From: JAMXLO01 sp963812505
Lineage (GTDB): Bacteria > Pseudomonadota > Alphaproteobacteria > Acetobacterales > Acetobacteraceae
NCBI GenBank assembly: GCA_963812505.1
Contig: CAWEVM010000013.1
Span: 1 to 64,000 of the forward strand
DNA: 64,000 nucleotides
Reading direction: 5' to 3'
Shown here: positions 35,029-42,608 of the stretch, in pieces
Layout: every line of letters starts with the position of its first letter
Numbering within the stretch: the stretch's first letter is position 1
The notes under the pieces: model-generated
What the model was told of the DNA's origin: nothing
Database searches by the model: none
The model's input: the letters and a program-made list of their open reading frames with translations, nothing else
Position numbers and translations under genes: made by a program

Positions 35029-35358
35029 ATGGTACTCGGACGCGAGGTGAAGTACAGGCTGAAGGCAGCAGTCGCGCCAGTGATCTTTCTGTCCCTGGTC
35101 GGCTACTTCGGCTGGAATGCGGTGCAGGGCAATCACGGCCTGGTGGCCCATGCGCAGCGACAGGAACTGCTTGCTCAGGCGCAGGCGGACCAGGACAAGG
35201 CGCGCGCAGAGCGCGATGCCTGGGACCGGCGCGTCGCTGGACTCCGCTCACGCCACATCGATGCCGATGCGCTCGATGAACGGGCACGCGCAATGCTGAA
35301 CCTGGCCGATCCATCGGATATCATCGTGCCGTATGGACCGTCGGACCGGCTGTTCTGA
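35029..35358 (+). CDS. ftsB: FtsB/DivIC-type septum formation protein
   Basis: 109 residues: a short cytoplasmic start, one membrane segment (VIFLSLVGYFGWNAVQG), a coiled coil (RQELLAQAQADQDKARAERDAWDRRVAGLR, in outline), and a conserved C-terminal tail (ARAMLNLADPSDIIVPYG). This is the layout of FtsB, which forms the FtsQ-FtsL-FtsB complex at the division septum. It is probably essential. ATG 35029 is preferred; a TTG 12 bases upstream is the alternative. Confidence 0.82.
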   Translation: MVLGREVKYRLKAAVAPVIFLSLVGYFGWNAVQGNHGLVAHAQRQELLAQAQADQDKARAERDAWDRRVAGLRSRHIDADALDERARAMLNLADPSDIIVPYGPSDRLF

Positions 35359-35421
35359 GCACTGCGTGAAACACGCTTTTGAACTCTGGCCACGGGCGAC
35401 CAAAGCGCCGATATTGCCGCC

Positions 35422-36435
35422 ATGAGCGCCCCGCCTTCGAACCAGGGAAGACGTCGAGGCATGAAGAACCAGGATTGGGAAATCCCACCCAAGCTCCAGC
35501 CGGATGCGGACGACTATTCGTTCGATCTGGAGCGGGCCCTGCGGGCAATCGTCAGCCTGAAGACCTATGTTCCACCGGACGCGTTCACCGCGGAGACTCT
35601 CGGCACGGAGCGTGCGGGCAGCGGCGTGGTGATCCGCGAGAGCGGTTTGGTGGCGACGATCGGCTACCTGATCACCGAGGCGGAGACGATCTGGATCACC
35701 TCATCGGACGGCCGCGCGATCCCCGGGCATGCGCTGGCGTATGACCAGGAGAGCGGCTTCGGCCTTGTCCAGGCGCTGGGCAGGCTCGACCTGCCGGCAC
35801 TGGAGATGGGCGATTCGGACAGTCTTAAGGTTGGCGACCAGGTGGTCTTCGCCGCTGGTGGCGGCCGGCATCACGCGATCGAAACCCGCGTGGTCGGACG
35901 CCAGGAGTTCGCCGGCTACTGGGAGTATGTGCTGGACGATGCGATCTTCACTGCGCCGGCGCACCCGTTCTGGGGCGGCGGCGGCTTGCTGAGCAGCGAT
36001 GGCAAGCTGATGGGGATCGGCTCGCTGATCCTCCAGCAGGGTGACGGCAAGGGACAGCGGCTCGACATGAACATGGTCGTGCCGATCGGGCTGCTGACGC
36101 CGATCATGAAGGACCTGCTGAGCTACGGCCGCGTGAACCGGCCGGCGCGGCCCTGGCTGGGCATGTACGCCACGGAAGCAGATGACTCGATCGTGGTGGG
36201 CGGCTTGGCGGACAACGGACCGGCCGAGCAGGCAGGTGTTCGCAGGGGTGACCGCATCCTGGCAGTGGGCGGCGACGAGATCAGCGATCTGGCCGGCCTG
36301 TGGCGACGCGTCTGGGCGTCAGGCAGCGCTGGGGCGGAGGTCAGGCTGCGGCTGATGCGCGACAAGAGCCCGGTCGCACTGACGGTGCGGTCCCGCGATC
36401 GGTCAAGCTCATTGAAGTCGCCAAAGCTGCACTGA
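35422..36435 (+). CDS. HtrA/DegP-like protein with PDZ domain but no catalytic triad
   Basis: 337 residues (or 324 from ATG 35461, MKNQDWEIPP). A trypsin-like fold is clear: TERAGSGVVIRESGLVATIGYL, then DQESGFGLVQALGRLDLPAL, then TAPAHPFWGGGGLLSSDGKLMG. Where active HtrA proteases have TNNHV, SDLALLK and GNSGGPL, this protein has TIGYL, SGFGLVQ and FWGGGGL. Histidine, aspartate and serine of the triad are thus all replaced. A C-terminal PDZ domain follows (RPWLGMYA ... VVGGLADNGPAEQAGVRRGDRILAVGGDEI, in outline). There is no signal peptide, so it is probably cytoplasmic. I recall similar inactive relatives in other alphaproteobacteria. Its role may be substrate binding or scaffolding. Confidence 0.8.
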   Translation: MSAPPSNQGRRRGMKNQDWEIPPKLQPDADDYSFDLERALRAIVSLKTYVPPDAFTAETLGTERAGSGVVIRESGLVATIGYLITEAETIWITSSDGRAIPGHALAYDQESGFGLVQALGRLDLPALEMGDSDSLKVGDQVVFAAGGGRHHAIETRVVGRQEFAGYWEYVLDDAIFTAPAHPFWGGGGLLSSDGKLMGIGSLILQQGDGKGQRLDMNMVVPIGLLTPIMKDLLSYGRVNRPARPWLGMYATEADDSIVVGGLADNGPAEQAGVRRGDRILAVGGDEISDLAGLWRRVWASGSAGAEVRLRLMRDKSPVALTVRSRDRSSSLKSPKLH

Positions 36436-36450
36436 CACCAGCGCAAGGCC

Positions 36451-36720
36451 TTACGCCAGGCCACGCGCCTTCAATCGATCCACCAGAAGCTGGCCGAGCT
36501 GCTCGGTCGTCTCCGCCTGTCGTTCCGTCGGGATATGTCTGGCGACAGTGTGCACCGCGCCTTCCACCAGAACGCCGATGACCAGATAGGGGTCGGCGCC
36601 GTCCTCGGTGACCAGTCGAATCACCTCGGCCAGCATCTGAATGGAATCGGGCTTCCGGGAGGATGCCTGGTTGGCTTGGCGGATCAGCCGTTCGAGGGTC
36701 CGAAAGCGGTGGTCTGGCAT
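36451..36720 (-). CDS. Small conserved-looking hypothetical protein
   Basis: 89 residues starting MPDHRFRTLERLIRQANQ, largely helical (MLAEVIRLVTEDGADPYLVIGVLVEGAVHTV, in outline) with LLVDRLKARGLA at the end. No domain recognised and no signal peptide. ATG 36720 is favoured over one 36 bases upstream because of the neighbouring codons. It converges on the HtrA-like gene, ending 15 bases from it. Confidence 0.6.
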   Translation of the reverse strand: MPDHRFRTLERLIRQANQASSRKPDSIQMLAEVIRLVTEDGADPYLVIGVLVEGAVHTVARHIPTERQAETTEQLGQLLVDRLKARGLA

Positions 36721-36812
36721 GCCGCCAGAATGAAGGAATGAGTGCCGGAGTGGCAAGCCGCGTGTCGCTCCACGTTCTTGCTTTGTTCGTTCACATGGCC
36801 TAGGGTCATGTC

Positions 36813-37046
36813 ATGCCCGACGAACCCTCTGCGCTTGCACCAGCCGATCCCGACGACGTCCGCCGCGCGCTCGCCTTTGCCTTGACGTTCGATGGGCGCA
36901 AGCGGTTTAGACATGCCGATGAACTGGCGGCGCAAATCACCGCGCAACACTTGGCGCGCTACCTTGAGCTGGCAGGATTCGTGCTGATGAAGAAGCCGCC
37001 ACGGGCAGGGCACAGCACGTCAAGCGGTGGGCCGGTTAGTCCTTAA
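36813..37046 (+). CDS. Small hypothetical protein
   Basis: 77 residues, MPDEPSALAPADPDDVRRALAF then DGRKRFRHADELAAQITAQHLARYLELAGFVLMKKPP (in outline). The body is charged and helical with a proline/glycine-rich tail. No recognised domain. It sits divergent from the 36451-36720 gene, sharing a 92-base intergenic region. Confidence 0.6.
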   Translation: MPDEPSALAPADPDDVRRALAFALTFDGRKRFRHADELAAQITAQHLARYLELAGFVLMKKPPRAGHSTSSGGPVSP

Positions 37047-37095
37047 AGTCAGCGGCCTCGAACCCAAAGTCATATTGTAACATTATCGAAATGTC

Positions 37096-37350
37096 ATGAA
37101 AATCGACGCCATGTCGCACCGTTACGCACTGGGCGATCTGGTCGTCGGGCGATCGCTCGCCGTTCCTCCTTGTCCCTATCTGATCGTTCGCCTATTGCCT
37201 CCTGTCGCAGGAGAACCGCACTACCATGGGCGAAGCACGGTTGACGCTCACCAGCGGGTATTGATGGAAGGGCAGGTCAGAGCCGCGGCAAGCTGTCAGC
37301 CGAACTCGGTAGTGACGCAAGAAACAGGTCAGCGTCGGGCGCTTCGGTAA
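37096..37350 (+). CDS. Small hypothetical protein of an alphaproteobacterial type
   Basis: 85 residues. The stretch RYALGDLVVGRS, YLIVRLLPPVAGEPHY and VDAHQRVLMEGQVR resembles a recurring small alphaproteobacterial family with the pattern GD-V ... Y-IVRLLP ... GEP-Y ... H-RVV-E-L. I recognise this from memory only. ATG 37096, or 37111 (MSHRYALG). No function is known. Confidence 0.5.
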   Translation: MKIDAMSHRYALGDLVVGRSLAVPPCPYLIVRLLPPVAGEPHYHGRSTVDAHQRVLMEGQVRAAASCQPNSVVTQETGQRRALR

Positions 37351-37447
37351 AGAATTAAGGGCATGTTGACGGTATCTGGTTGAGGCTTGACGCGACATCG
37401 CGTCGCCGCGCTACGACGTGCCCGCAATAGCCGAAGAGGAGTGACGT

Positions 37448-37675
37448 ATGAAACCAGCTGCCGAGATGCTTGAGGGGCGCATTCGCGAGTGCGCCTATCA
37501 CATTTGGGAAGCCAGCGGCCGACCGCCCGGGCGCGATGAGGAATTCTGGCAACGCGCGTGCGAACAGATTGCGATTGGCGGTGACGAACCGCCGAAAGCC
37601 AAAGTGAATGGACACCAGTCAAAGCCCGCGCGATCAGCGCAGCCGACGCGCAGGCGTAGCCGAAAGGCGTCGTAG
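37448..37675 (+). CDS. DUF2934 domain protein
   Basis: 75 residues. IRECAYHIWEASGRPPGRDEEFWQRA is the DUF2934 pattern (IRERAY-IWE-EGRP-GRD--HW-RA). It is followed by a basic serine/arginine-rich tail (PARSAQPTRRRSRKAS). Start ATG 37448 after gaagaggagtgacgt. The function of the family is unknown; members are common in rhizobia and relatives. Confidence 0.8.
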   Translation: MKPAAEMLEGRIRECAYHIWEASGRPPGRDEEFWQRACEQIAIGGDEPPKAKVNGHQSKPARSAQPTRRRSRKAS

Positions 37676-37801
37676 CATTACTCTGCAAATGTGACGCGCG
37701 GTTGTCGGGTCAGGCTTCGATGCTTGATCCGAACGCGCAAAGCCCGCTTGATCGTCGTGGCCGGCGCTTGAGCCAGCCGGCGTTCGAGCAGGAGCGGAAA
37801 A

Positions 37802-38440
37802 ATGGGGCAGCTCAGCGGCAGGATTATTCCCGTCACACCATTTCAACAGAACTGTGCGGTTCTGTGGGACGATGGCAGCAAACAGGCGGTCGTCGTGGAT
37901 CCTGGTGGCGATGTGGATCGCATCCTTGCCGCGATCAGCGAGGCTGGCGTGTCGGTCGAGCGTATCTGGTTGACCCATGGTCACCTGGACCACGCCGGCG
38001 GTGCGGCGGAACTGCGAATGGCGTTGCACGGCATACCCATCGAAGGGCCGGATCAGCGCGATGAATTCCTGCTGCAGGGATTGCAGGAACAGGGGCGCAG
38101 CCTTGGCTTCGTCATGCGCAATGTGGCGCCGGACCGATGGCTGCACGAAGGCGACGCGGTGGCGCTCGGCGAGCATCGCTTTGACGTGCTGCACTGCCCC
38201 GGCCACACGCCGGGTCACGTGGTGTTCGTCAACCATGCGGCGCGCTTCGCCCTGGTCGGCGATGTGCTGTTTCAGGGATCGATCGGCCGTACCGATTTCC
38301 CATACGGCGACCACGCCGCGCTGATCCGCGCCATCACCGAGAAGCTGCTGCCGCTCGGGGACGATTTCGCATTTCATTGCGGCCACGGCCCCGGGTCAAC
38401 GATCGGCACGGAACGGCACAGCAATCCGTTCCTGCGGTAA
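37802..38440 (+). CDS. MBL-fold metallo-hydrolase (glyoxalase II-like, YcbL type)
   Basis: 212 residues with the full metallo-beta-lactamase signature THGHLDHAGG (about residues 58-67). Further metal ligands sit in LHCPGHTPGHVVF, VGDVLFQGSIGRTDFPYGD and FHCGHGPGSTIGTER. The length and the SIGRTD-FPYGD pattern match YcbL/GloB2-type single-domain thioesterases that hydrolyse S-lactoylglutathione or related thioesters. It lacks the C-terminal domain of classical GloB. Binuclear zinc or iron is expected. Cytoplasmic; no operon partner. Confidence 0.9.
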   Translation: MGQLSGRIIPVTPFQQNCAVLWDDGSKQAVVVDPGGDVDRILAAISEAGVSVERIWLTHGHLDHAGGAAELRMALHGIPIEGPDQRDEFLLQGLQEQGRSLGFVMRNVAPDRWLHEGDAVALGEHRFDVLHCPGHTPGHVVFVNHAARFALVGDVLFQGSIGRTDFPYGDHAALIRAITEKLLPLGDDFAFHCGHGPGSTIGTERHSNPFLR

Positions 38441-38597
38441 TGCCGGCCGCTGGACAATCATGGCCATCAAGTCGCGTCGCCCGCGGTGGCTCAGATTTTC
38501 GGGGCGCAACTACTGCGTTGCCATTTGGCGGTCATCAGGTGGAACGGAGACTACATAGCCCGAGCGAGAGCGGCATCGGCAGGATATTTCGTGGCAG

Positions 38598-39743
38598 CTA
38601 CACCCTCAGCAGACGACCGCCAGCGGCAACGCCGACCAGCATGATCGCCAACATCAGGAACGCTGTGGCAAGGCTGGCGACGTGCGCGACGAAACCGACC
38701 AGCGCTGGACCGGCGAGGATGCCGGCGTAGCCGAGCGTCGTGATCGCCGGGACGGCCACGTGTTCGGGCATTACAGCCTGCCGGCCTACGCTGCTGAACA
38801 GGACAGGCACGACATTGGAGCAACCGATCCCGACCAGCGCATAGCCAGGCAGTGCCGCCTGCCAGGATGGAAGCAGAGCCGCGAGCGCGAAACCAAGCGC
38901 AGCGCAAAGGCCGCCGAAGACGATGGTGTTAGCGCCGCCGAACCGCTGCACGATGCGATCGCCGGTGAACCGGCCAATCGTCATCGCCATGGCGAAGACC
39001 GCGTAGCCCAGTCCGGCATAGGACGTCGCCATGCCGCGCACCGAGGTCAGGAAGACGGCACTCCAGTCGAGAACGGCGCCCTCGGTCAGGAATGCGATGC
39101 AGCAGAGCACGCCGATGAACAGCACGACGCCGTGCGGCACCGCGAAGGCGGGACCCTCGCGCCTCGCGCCGTAGGGCAGCATGTGCGGGGCCGCGGTCGC
39201 CAGCAAAACAATGATGGCCCCGCTCACGCACAGCGTCGCGGCAAGCGGCAACGATCCAGCGGCCAGCAGCCCGGTGACACCGGCGGCACCGGCGATGCCG
39301 CCGAGACTGAACTGGCCGTGAAAGCCGGACATCATCGAGCGCCCGCTTTCCCGCTCGACGATGATCGCCTGGATGTTGATCGCCACGTCGAGTGCGCCGA
39401 TTGCGGAGCCGAAGACAAGCACCGAAGCCACCAGCAGAGGAAGGCTGGCGACCGTCGCAAGCAGGGGCAAGGTGAGGGACAGCAGCAGAGACGCAATGGC
39501 AATGACGAGACGACATCCGAAGCGTGCCGCAAGTGCGCCCGCGACTGGCATCGTCACGATCGAGCCGATGCCGAGGCACAGGAGGATGAGCCCGAGCACG
39601 GCGTCATCGATCCCGGCGCGAGCCTTGGCGTATGGCACGAGCGGAGCCCAGGCGGCTATCACGAAGCCAGCGATGAAGAAGGATATACGCGTGGATAGTT
39701 GTTCGAGGCGCTCACGCGGCCAGGCGACGACACCGATGATCAA
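38598..39743 (-). CDS. MFS transporter (YbjJ-like)
   Basis: 381 residues with about 12 membrane helices. The motif VAGALAARFGCRLVIA between helices 2 and 3 is the usual MFS loop, and FHGQFSLGGIAGA and GYAVFAMAMTIGRFTGDRIV fit the Fucose/YbjJ branch. The substrate is unknown. It overlaps the uracil-DNA glycosylase gene by 4 bases (ATGA), so the two are translationally coupled. Confidence 0.88.
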   Translation of the reverse strand: MIIGVVAWPRERLEQLSTRISFFIAGFVIAAWAPLVPYAKARAGIDDAVLGLILLCLGIGSIVTMPVAGALAARFGCRLVIAIASLLLSLTLPLLATVASLPLLVASVLVFGSAIGALDVAINIQAIIVERESGRSMMSGFHGQFSLGGIAGAAGVTGLLAAGSLPLAATLCVSGAIIVLLATAAPHMLPYGARREGPAFAVPHGVVLFIGVLCCIAFLTEGAVLDWSAVFLTSVRGMATSYAGLGYAVFAMAMTIGRFTGDRIVQRFGGANTIVFGGLCAALGFALAALLPSWQAALPGYALVGIGCSNVVPVLFSSVGRQAVMPEHVAVPAITTLGYAGILAGPALVGFVAHVASLATAFLMLAIMLVGVAAGGRLLRV

Positions 39744-40393
39744 GACGATGGGTCGACCCGGTGAAGCAGCATCTCGACCACGGTGTGGAACATGGCCTCG
39801 GTCAGCCGGCCGGTGTTCGTGTTCAAACGTGACACATGATAGCTGTCCGCGAGCACCCTGCCCTCGGGCAGGTCATGGATCGCGCCATGCTTGAACGGCA
39901 CGCGCGCGGGCCGCAGGCCATGAACCCGCAGCACGGCATTATGGGCGGTGCCGCCGAGTGCGAGCACCCCGCGCAGTCGCGGCATCGCGGCGATCTCGGC
40001 GGCAAGATAGCGGTTGCAGGTGTTGATCTCGGCCGGCGTCGGCAGGTTCGCGGGCGGCACGCAGCGCACCGCATTGGTGACCCGACAGTCCATCAACGCC
40101 AGCCCATCGCCCGGCGTGGCAAGGTAATGACCTTGTGCGAGACTGAAGCGGAGCAGCGTCCGGTAGAGCAGTTCGCCCGCGAAATCGCCGGTGAATGGCC
40201 GGCCGGTGCGGTTGGCACCGCGTACCCCAGGTGCCAGCCCGACGATCAGCAGGCGAGCATCGAGGCTGCCGAAGCTGGGCACCGGCGAATTGAACCAGTC
40301 AGGATGCGCTGACTGGTTCGCCTGCCGGTATTCGGCTAGCCGTGGGCAGAGCGGACAGTCGATTGGTGGATGCCCGTCCTGCGCCTCCGTCAC
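39740..40393 (-). CDS. Type 5 (UdgB-like) uracil-DNA glycosylase
   Basis: 217 residues. The [4Fe-4S] cysteines are visible: DCPLCPRL near the N-terminus, CRVTNAVRC and NTCNRY further on. Active-site motif GLAPGVRGANRTGRPFTGDF (about residues 52-71) is the UdgB pattern in which alanine and histidine/arginine positions replace the aspartate or asparagine of family 1. ADSYHVSRLNTNTGRL is the second motif. It removes uracil and other deaminated bases from DNA. It overlaps the genes on both sides by 4 bases, forming a coupled NYN-udg-MFS run. Confidence 0.88.
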   Translation of the reverse strand: MTEAQDGHPPIDCPLCPRLAEYRQANQSAHPDWFNSPVPSFGSLDARLLIVGLAPGVRGANRTGRPFTGDFAGELLYRTLLRFSLAQGHYLATPGDGLALMDCRVTNAVRCVPPANLPTPAEINTCNRYLAAEIAAMPRLRGVLALGGTAHNAVLRVHGLRPARVPFKHGAIHDLPEGRVLADSYHVSRLNTNTGRLTEAMFHTVVEMLLHRVDPSS

Positions 40394-40995
40394 GCGGCGT
40401 CGTGTGAATCTGTGAAGGGCTCGGCAGGGGTCTGTCGCAGCGGCACGGAGCGGACCCGCGGCTCGGTCTGCCGGCGCGTGAACTCCGGTGCAATCTCGGC
40501 CAGTTCGAGGAACTGATCGGCCTGGCGGCGCAATTCGTCCGCGACCATCGGCGGGCTGGTGCGAATCGAGGACACGACCGACACGCGCACACCCTTGCGC
40601 TGCATCGCCTCCACCAGGCGTCGAAAATCAGAGTCGCCGCTGAACAATACGGCGTGATCAATCCGAGGCGCGAGCTCCAGCATGTCCACCGCGACCTCGA
40701 TATCCATGTTGCCCTTTACGCGCCGGCGACCCGCCGAATCGGTGAATTCCTTGGCCGGCTTGGTGACCAGCGTGTAGCCATTGTAGGCCAGCCAGTCGGT
40801 CAACGGCTTCAATGGTGAGTATTCATCGGTCTCCAGCACCGCTGAGTAGTAGTAGGCTCGAACAACGTGGGCTTTCTTGCGGAAGAATTCGAGTAGATTG
40901 CGATAATCCACGTCGAAGCCAAGATTGCGGGAGGCGGAGTATAGATTGGCACCGTCAATGAACAGGGCAATCCGTTCACTTGGCAGGAAATGCAT
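40390..40995 (-). CDS. NYN-domain (LabA/DUF88-like) putative ribonuclease
   Basis: 201 residues. ALFIDGANLYSASRNLGFDVDY at the start, then KGNMDIEVAVDMLELAP, HAVLFSGDSDFRRLVEAMQRKG and VVSSIRTSPPMVADELRRQAD carry the conserved aspartates of the PIN-like NYN fold (residues in FIDGAN, DIEVAVD, SGDSDF). RNA cleavage is likely. The position next to folK-rpoZ-spoT is, to my memory, widespread in alphaproteobacteria and hints at an RNA-processing housekeeping role. Start ATG 40995 after gaggtcacgttcc. Confidence 0.9.
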   Translation of the reverse strand: MHFLPSERIALFIDGANLYSASRNLGFDVDYRNLLEFFRKKAHVVRAYYYSAVLETDEYSPLKPLTDWLAYNGYTLVTKPAKEFTDSAGRRRVKGNMDIEVAVDMLELAPRIDHAVLFSGDSDFRRLVEAMQRKGVRVSVVSSIRTSPPMVADELRRQADQFLELAEIAPEFTRRQTEPRVRSVPLRQTPAEPFTDSHDAA

Positions 40996-41136
40996 GGAAC
41001 GTGACCTCTCGAGGCAGCATCAGGAACCAGTCGCAATGCGCGCTGACCGGGAAAAGGCAGGCAACCGGGGCGATCGCGTAGCAAATCATCGCAGTTTCTT
41101 ATTGAATTGCAAACTGTCGGCTCGGATTCGTTGCGG

Positions 41137-41649
41137 ATGATCGTCGTCGGGATCGGCGCCAATCTTCCGGCGCCGGACGGCGCATCCCCGCTTGAAGCAG
41201 CGCGCCGCGCCGCGGGGCGCTTGGATGCGCTGCCTGGGCTGCGACTGCGCGCCTTGTCGCGTTGGTTCCACACCGAACCCGTCCCGCCTTCCGGCCAACC
41301 CTGCTACGTCAATGCTATCGCCCTTCTGGCAGCCGAGTCAGGCGCCGCGCAACCCGACCCGGCCGAACTGCTCGCGTGGCTCCAGGCGATCGAGGCGCAG
41401 GCTGGCCGGACTCGGGGAGAGCGCAATGCGGCACGCACACTGGATCTGGACATCATCGCGATGGGCGAGGCAGGCGGCATGGTGCGGGTCGCGCCAGACC
41501 CGGTGCTGCCGCATCCTCGTGCGCATCTGCGGGCGTTCGTCTTGGTGCCACTACTCGACGTAGCCCCTGAGTGGGTGCATCCCGTGTTGGGCCGGAGTGC
41601 CAAGAACCTCCTGGACGAGTTGCCGGATCAGGGACTTCGGCAGATTTGA
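41137..41649 (+). CDS. folK: 2-amino-4-hydroxy-6-hydroxymethyldihydropteridine pyrophosphokinase
   Basis: FolK transfers pyrophosphate from ATP to the pterin in folate synthesis. 170 residues: VGIGANLPAP, LSRWFHTEPVPPSGQPCYVNA, the family signature GERNAARTLDLDIIAMG with both metal-binding aspartates, and LPHPRAHLRAFVLVPLLDVAP. I choose ATG 41137 (MIVVGIGAN); an in-frame TTG 30 bases upstream is less likely. Divergent from the NYN gene by 141 bases. Confidence 0.95.
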   Translation: MIVVGIGANLPAPDGASPLEAARRAAGRLDALPGLRLRALSRWFHTEPVPPSGQPCYVNAIALLAAESGAAQPDPAELLAWLQAIEAQAGRTRGERNAARTLDLDIIAMGEAGGMVRVAPDPVLPHPRAHLRAFVLVPLLDVAPEWVHPVLGRSAKNLLDELPDQGLRQI

Positions 41650-41653
41650 CCGT

Positions 41654-42082
41654 CTAATTTCGCTGCGCAGTCAGCCGCCGCGCGCAGCGCTGAGTGTTGA
41701 TCGTGGCATCGAGCGTCGGTCCAACGACCCGACCTTGCAAAGTCGCCCAGTCCGTCACGAAGCTCGAAAGCCTTGGCCGGTCATCGCCGGTGCCGTACTG
41801 CATCTGGCCGCCCAGCGTGCCGTCGGCGGCGACCTGGACGGGCAGCGGGGCGACACGGGGAGGGCTGACCTGGAAGGGGTAGGCGAACTGCCCGCCGCGC
41901 ACCTCGACCCGCAAGGGAAGGACCGAGTCGCCGCACTGGAATGCCACGCCGTTGAGCAGCGTGTCCTGGCCGACATAGGCGCCATCGAACTGTGTCCCGG
42001 CAGCCGGCGCCGTGGGCGGAGCTGTGATCGGCGCGCAGCCGCCGAGGAAACACCCGACCAGCATGGCAAAATAGCGGTTCAT
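41654..42082 (-). CDS. Hypothetical lipoprotein
   Basis: 142 residues with signal peptide MNRYFAMLVGCFLGGC (lipobox LGGC, Cys16) and a proline/threonine-rich linker (APITAPPTAPAAGT). The beta-rich body (FDGAYVGQDTLLNGVAFQCG, LPLRVEVRGGQFAYPFQV, QGRVVGPTLDATINTQRC) looks like a small barrel sensing or binding domain. Two cysteines could be paired. Convergent with folK, 4 bases apart. Function unknown. Confidence 0.65.
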   Translation of the reverse strand: MNRYFAMLVGCFLGGCAPITAPPTAPAAGTQFDGAYVGQDTLLNGVAFQCGDSVLPLRVEVRGGQFAYPFQVSPPRVAPLPVQVAADGTLGGQMQYGTGDDRPRLSSFVTDWATLQGRVVGPTLDATINTQRCARRLTAQRN

Positions 42083-42194
42083 GTGGCCGAAATGGCCCCT
42101 TGAGCCACAGCGTCAAGCGGCTCAGGCTTGCTTTGCTAGGGCGCCGCGCCTAGATCAAGACCTTGCCCAAGTCCAATGCCGGGAGGCTGAGCGC

Positions 42195-42602
42195 ATGGCG
42201 CGCGTCACCGTAGAAGATTGCGTCCAGAAGGTTCCCAACCGCTTTGAGCTGGTTCTGCTCGCCGCCCAGCGCGCGCGCAACCTGAGCCGCGGCGAGGAAC
42301 TGTCCATCGACCGCGACAATGACAAGAACCCGGTGGTCGCTCTGCGCGAGATCGCCGACGACACGATTGACCTCGGCCGGATCGAGCAGGACCTGATCAA
42401 GTCCCTATCGCGCGCGCCGGAGCCGGAGCCCGCCGACGAGGAGGTGCTCGACCTCATTCCAACCGACCAGAACATCTTCGGCCTGCAGGACGTGACGGCC
42501 GAGGAAGAGTCGGCCAGCCTGCCCGTCGAAGGCGAAGATATGTCACCCGAGGATCTCGAGGCGGCGATCGAGGCAGAGCTGGGCGGCCGCAACGCCCGGT
42601 AA
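42195..42602 (+). CDS. rpoZ: RNA polymerase omega subunit
   Basis: 135 residues. The omega core MARVTVEDCVQKVPNRFELV, AAQRARNLSRG and DKNPVVALREIADDTID aids RNA polymerase assembly and is one site of ppGpp action in bacteria. An acidic tail of about 60 residues (EPEPADEEVLDLIPTDQN ...) makes it longer than the enterobacterial protein, as is usual in alphaproteobacteria. spoT starts 6 bases after it, so the ppGpp enzyme and its RNA polymerase partner are co-transcribed. Confidence 0.95.
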   Translation: MARVTVEDCVQKVPNRFELVLLAAQRARNLSRGEELSIDRDNDKNPVVALREIADDTIDLGRIEQDLIKSLSRAPEPEPADEEVLDLIPTDQNIFGLQDVTAEEESASLPVEGEDMSPEDLEAAIEAELGGRNAR

Positions 42603-42608
42603 CCGCGC

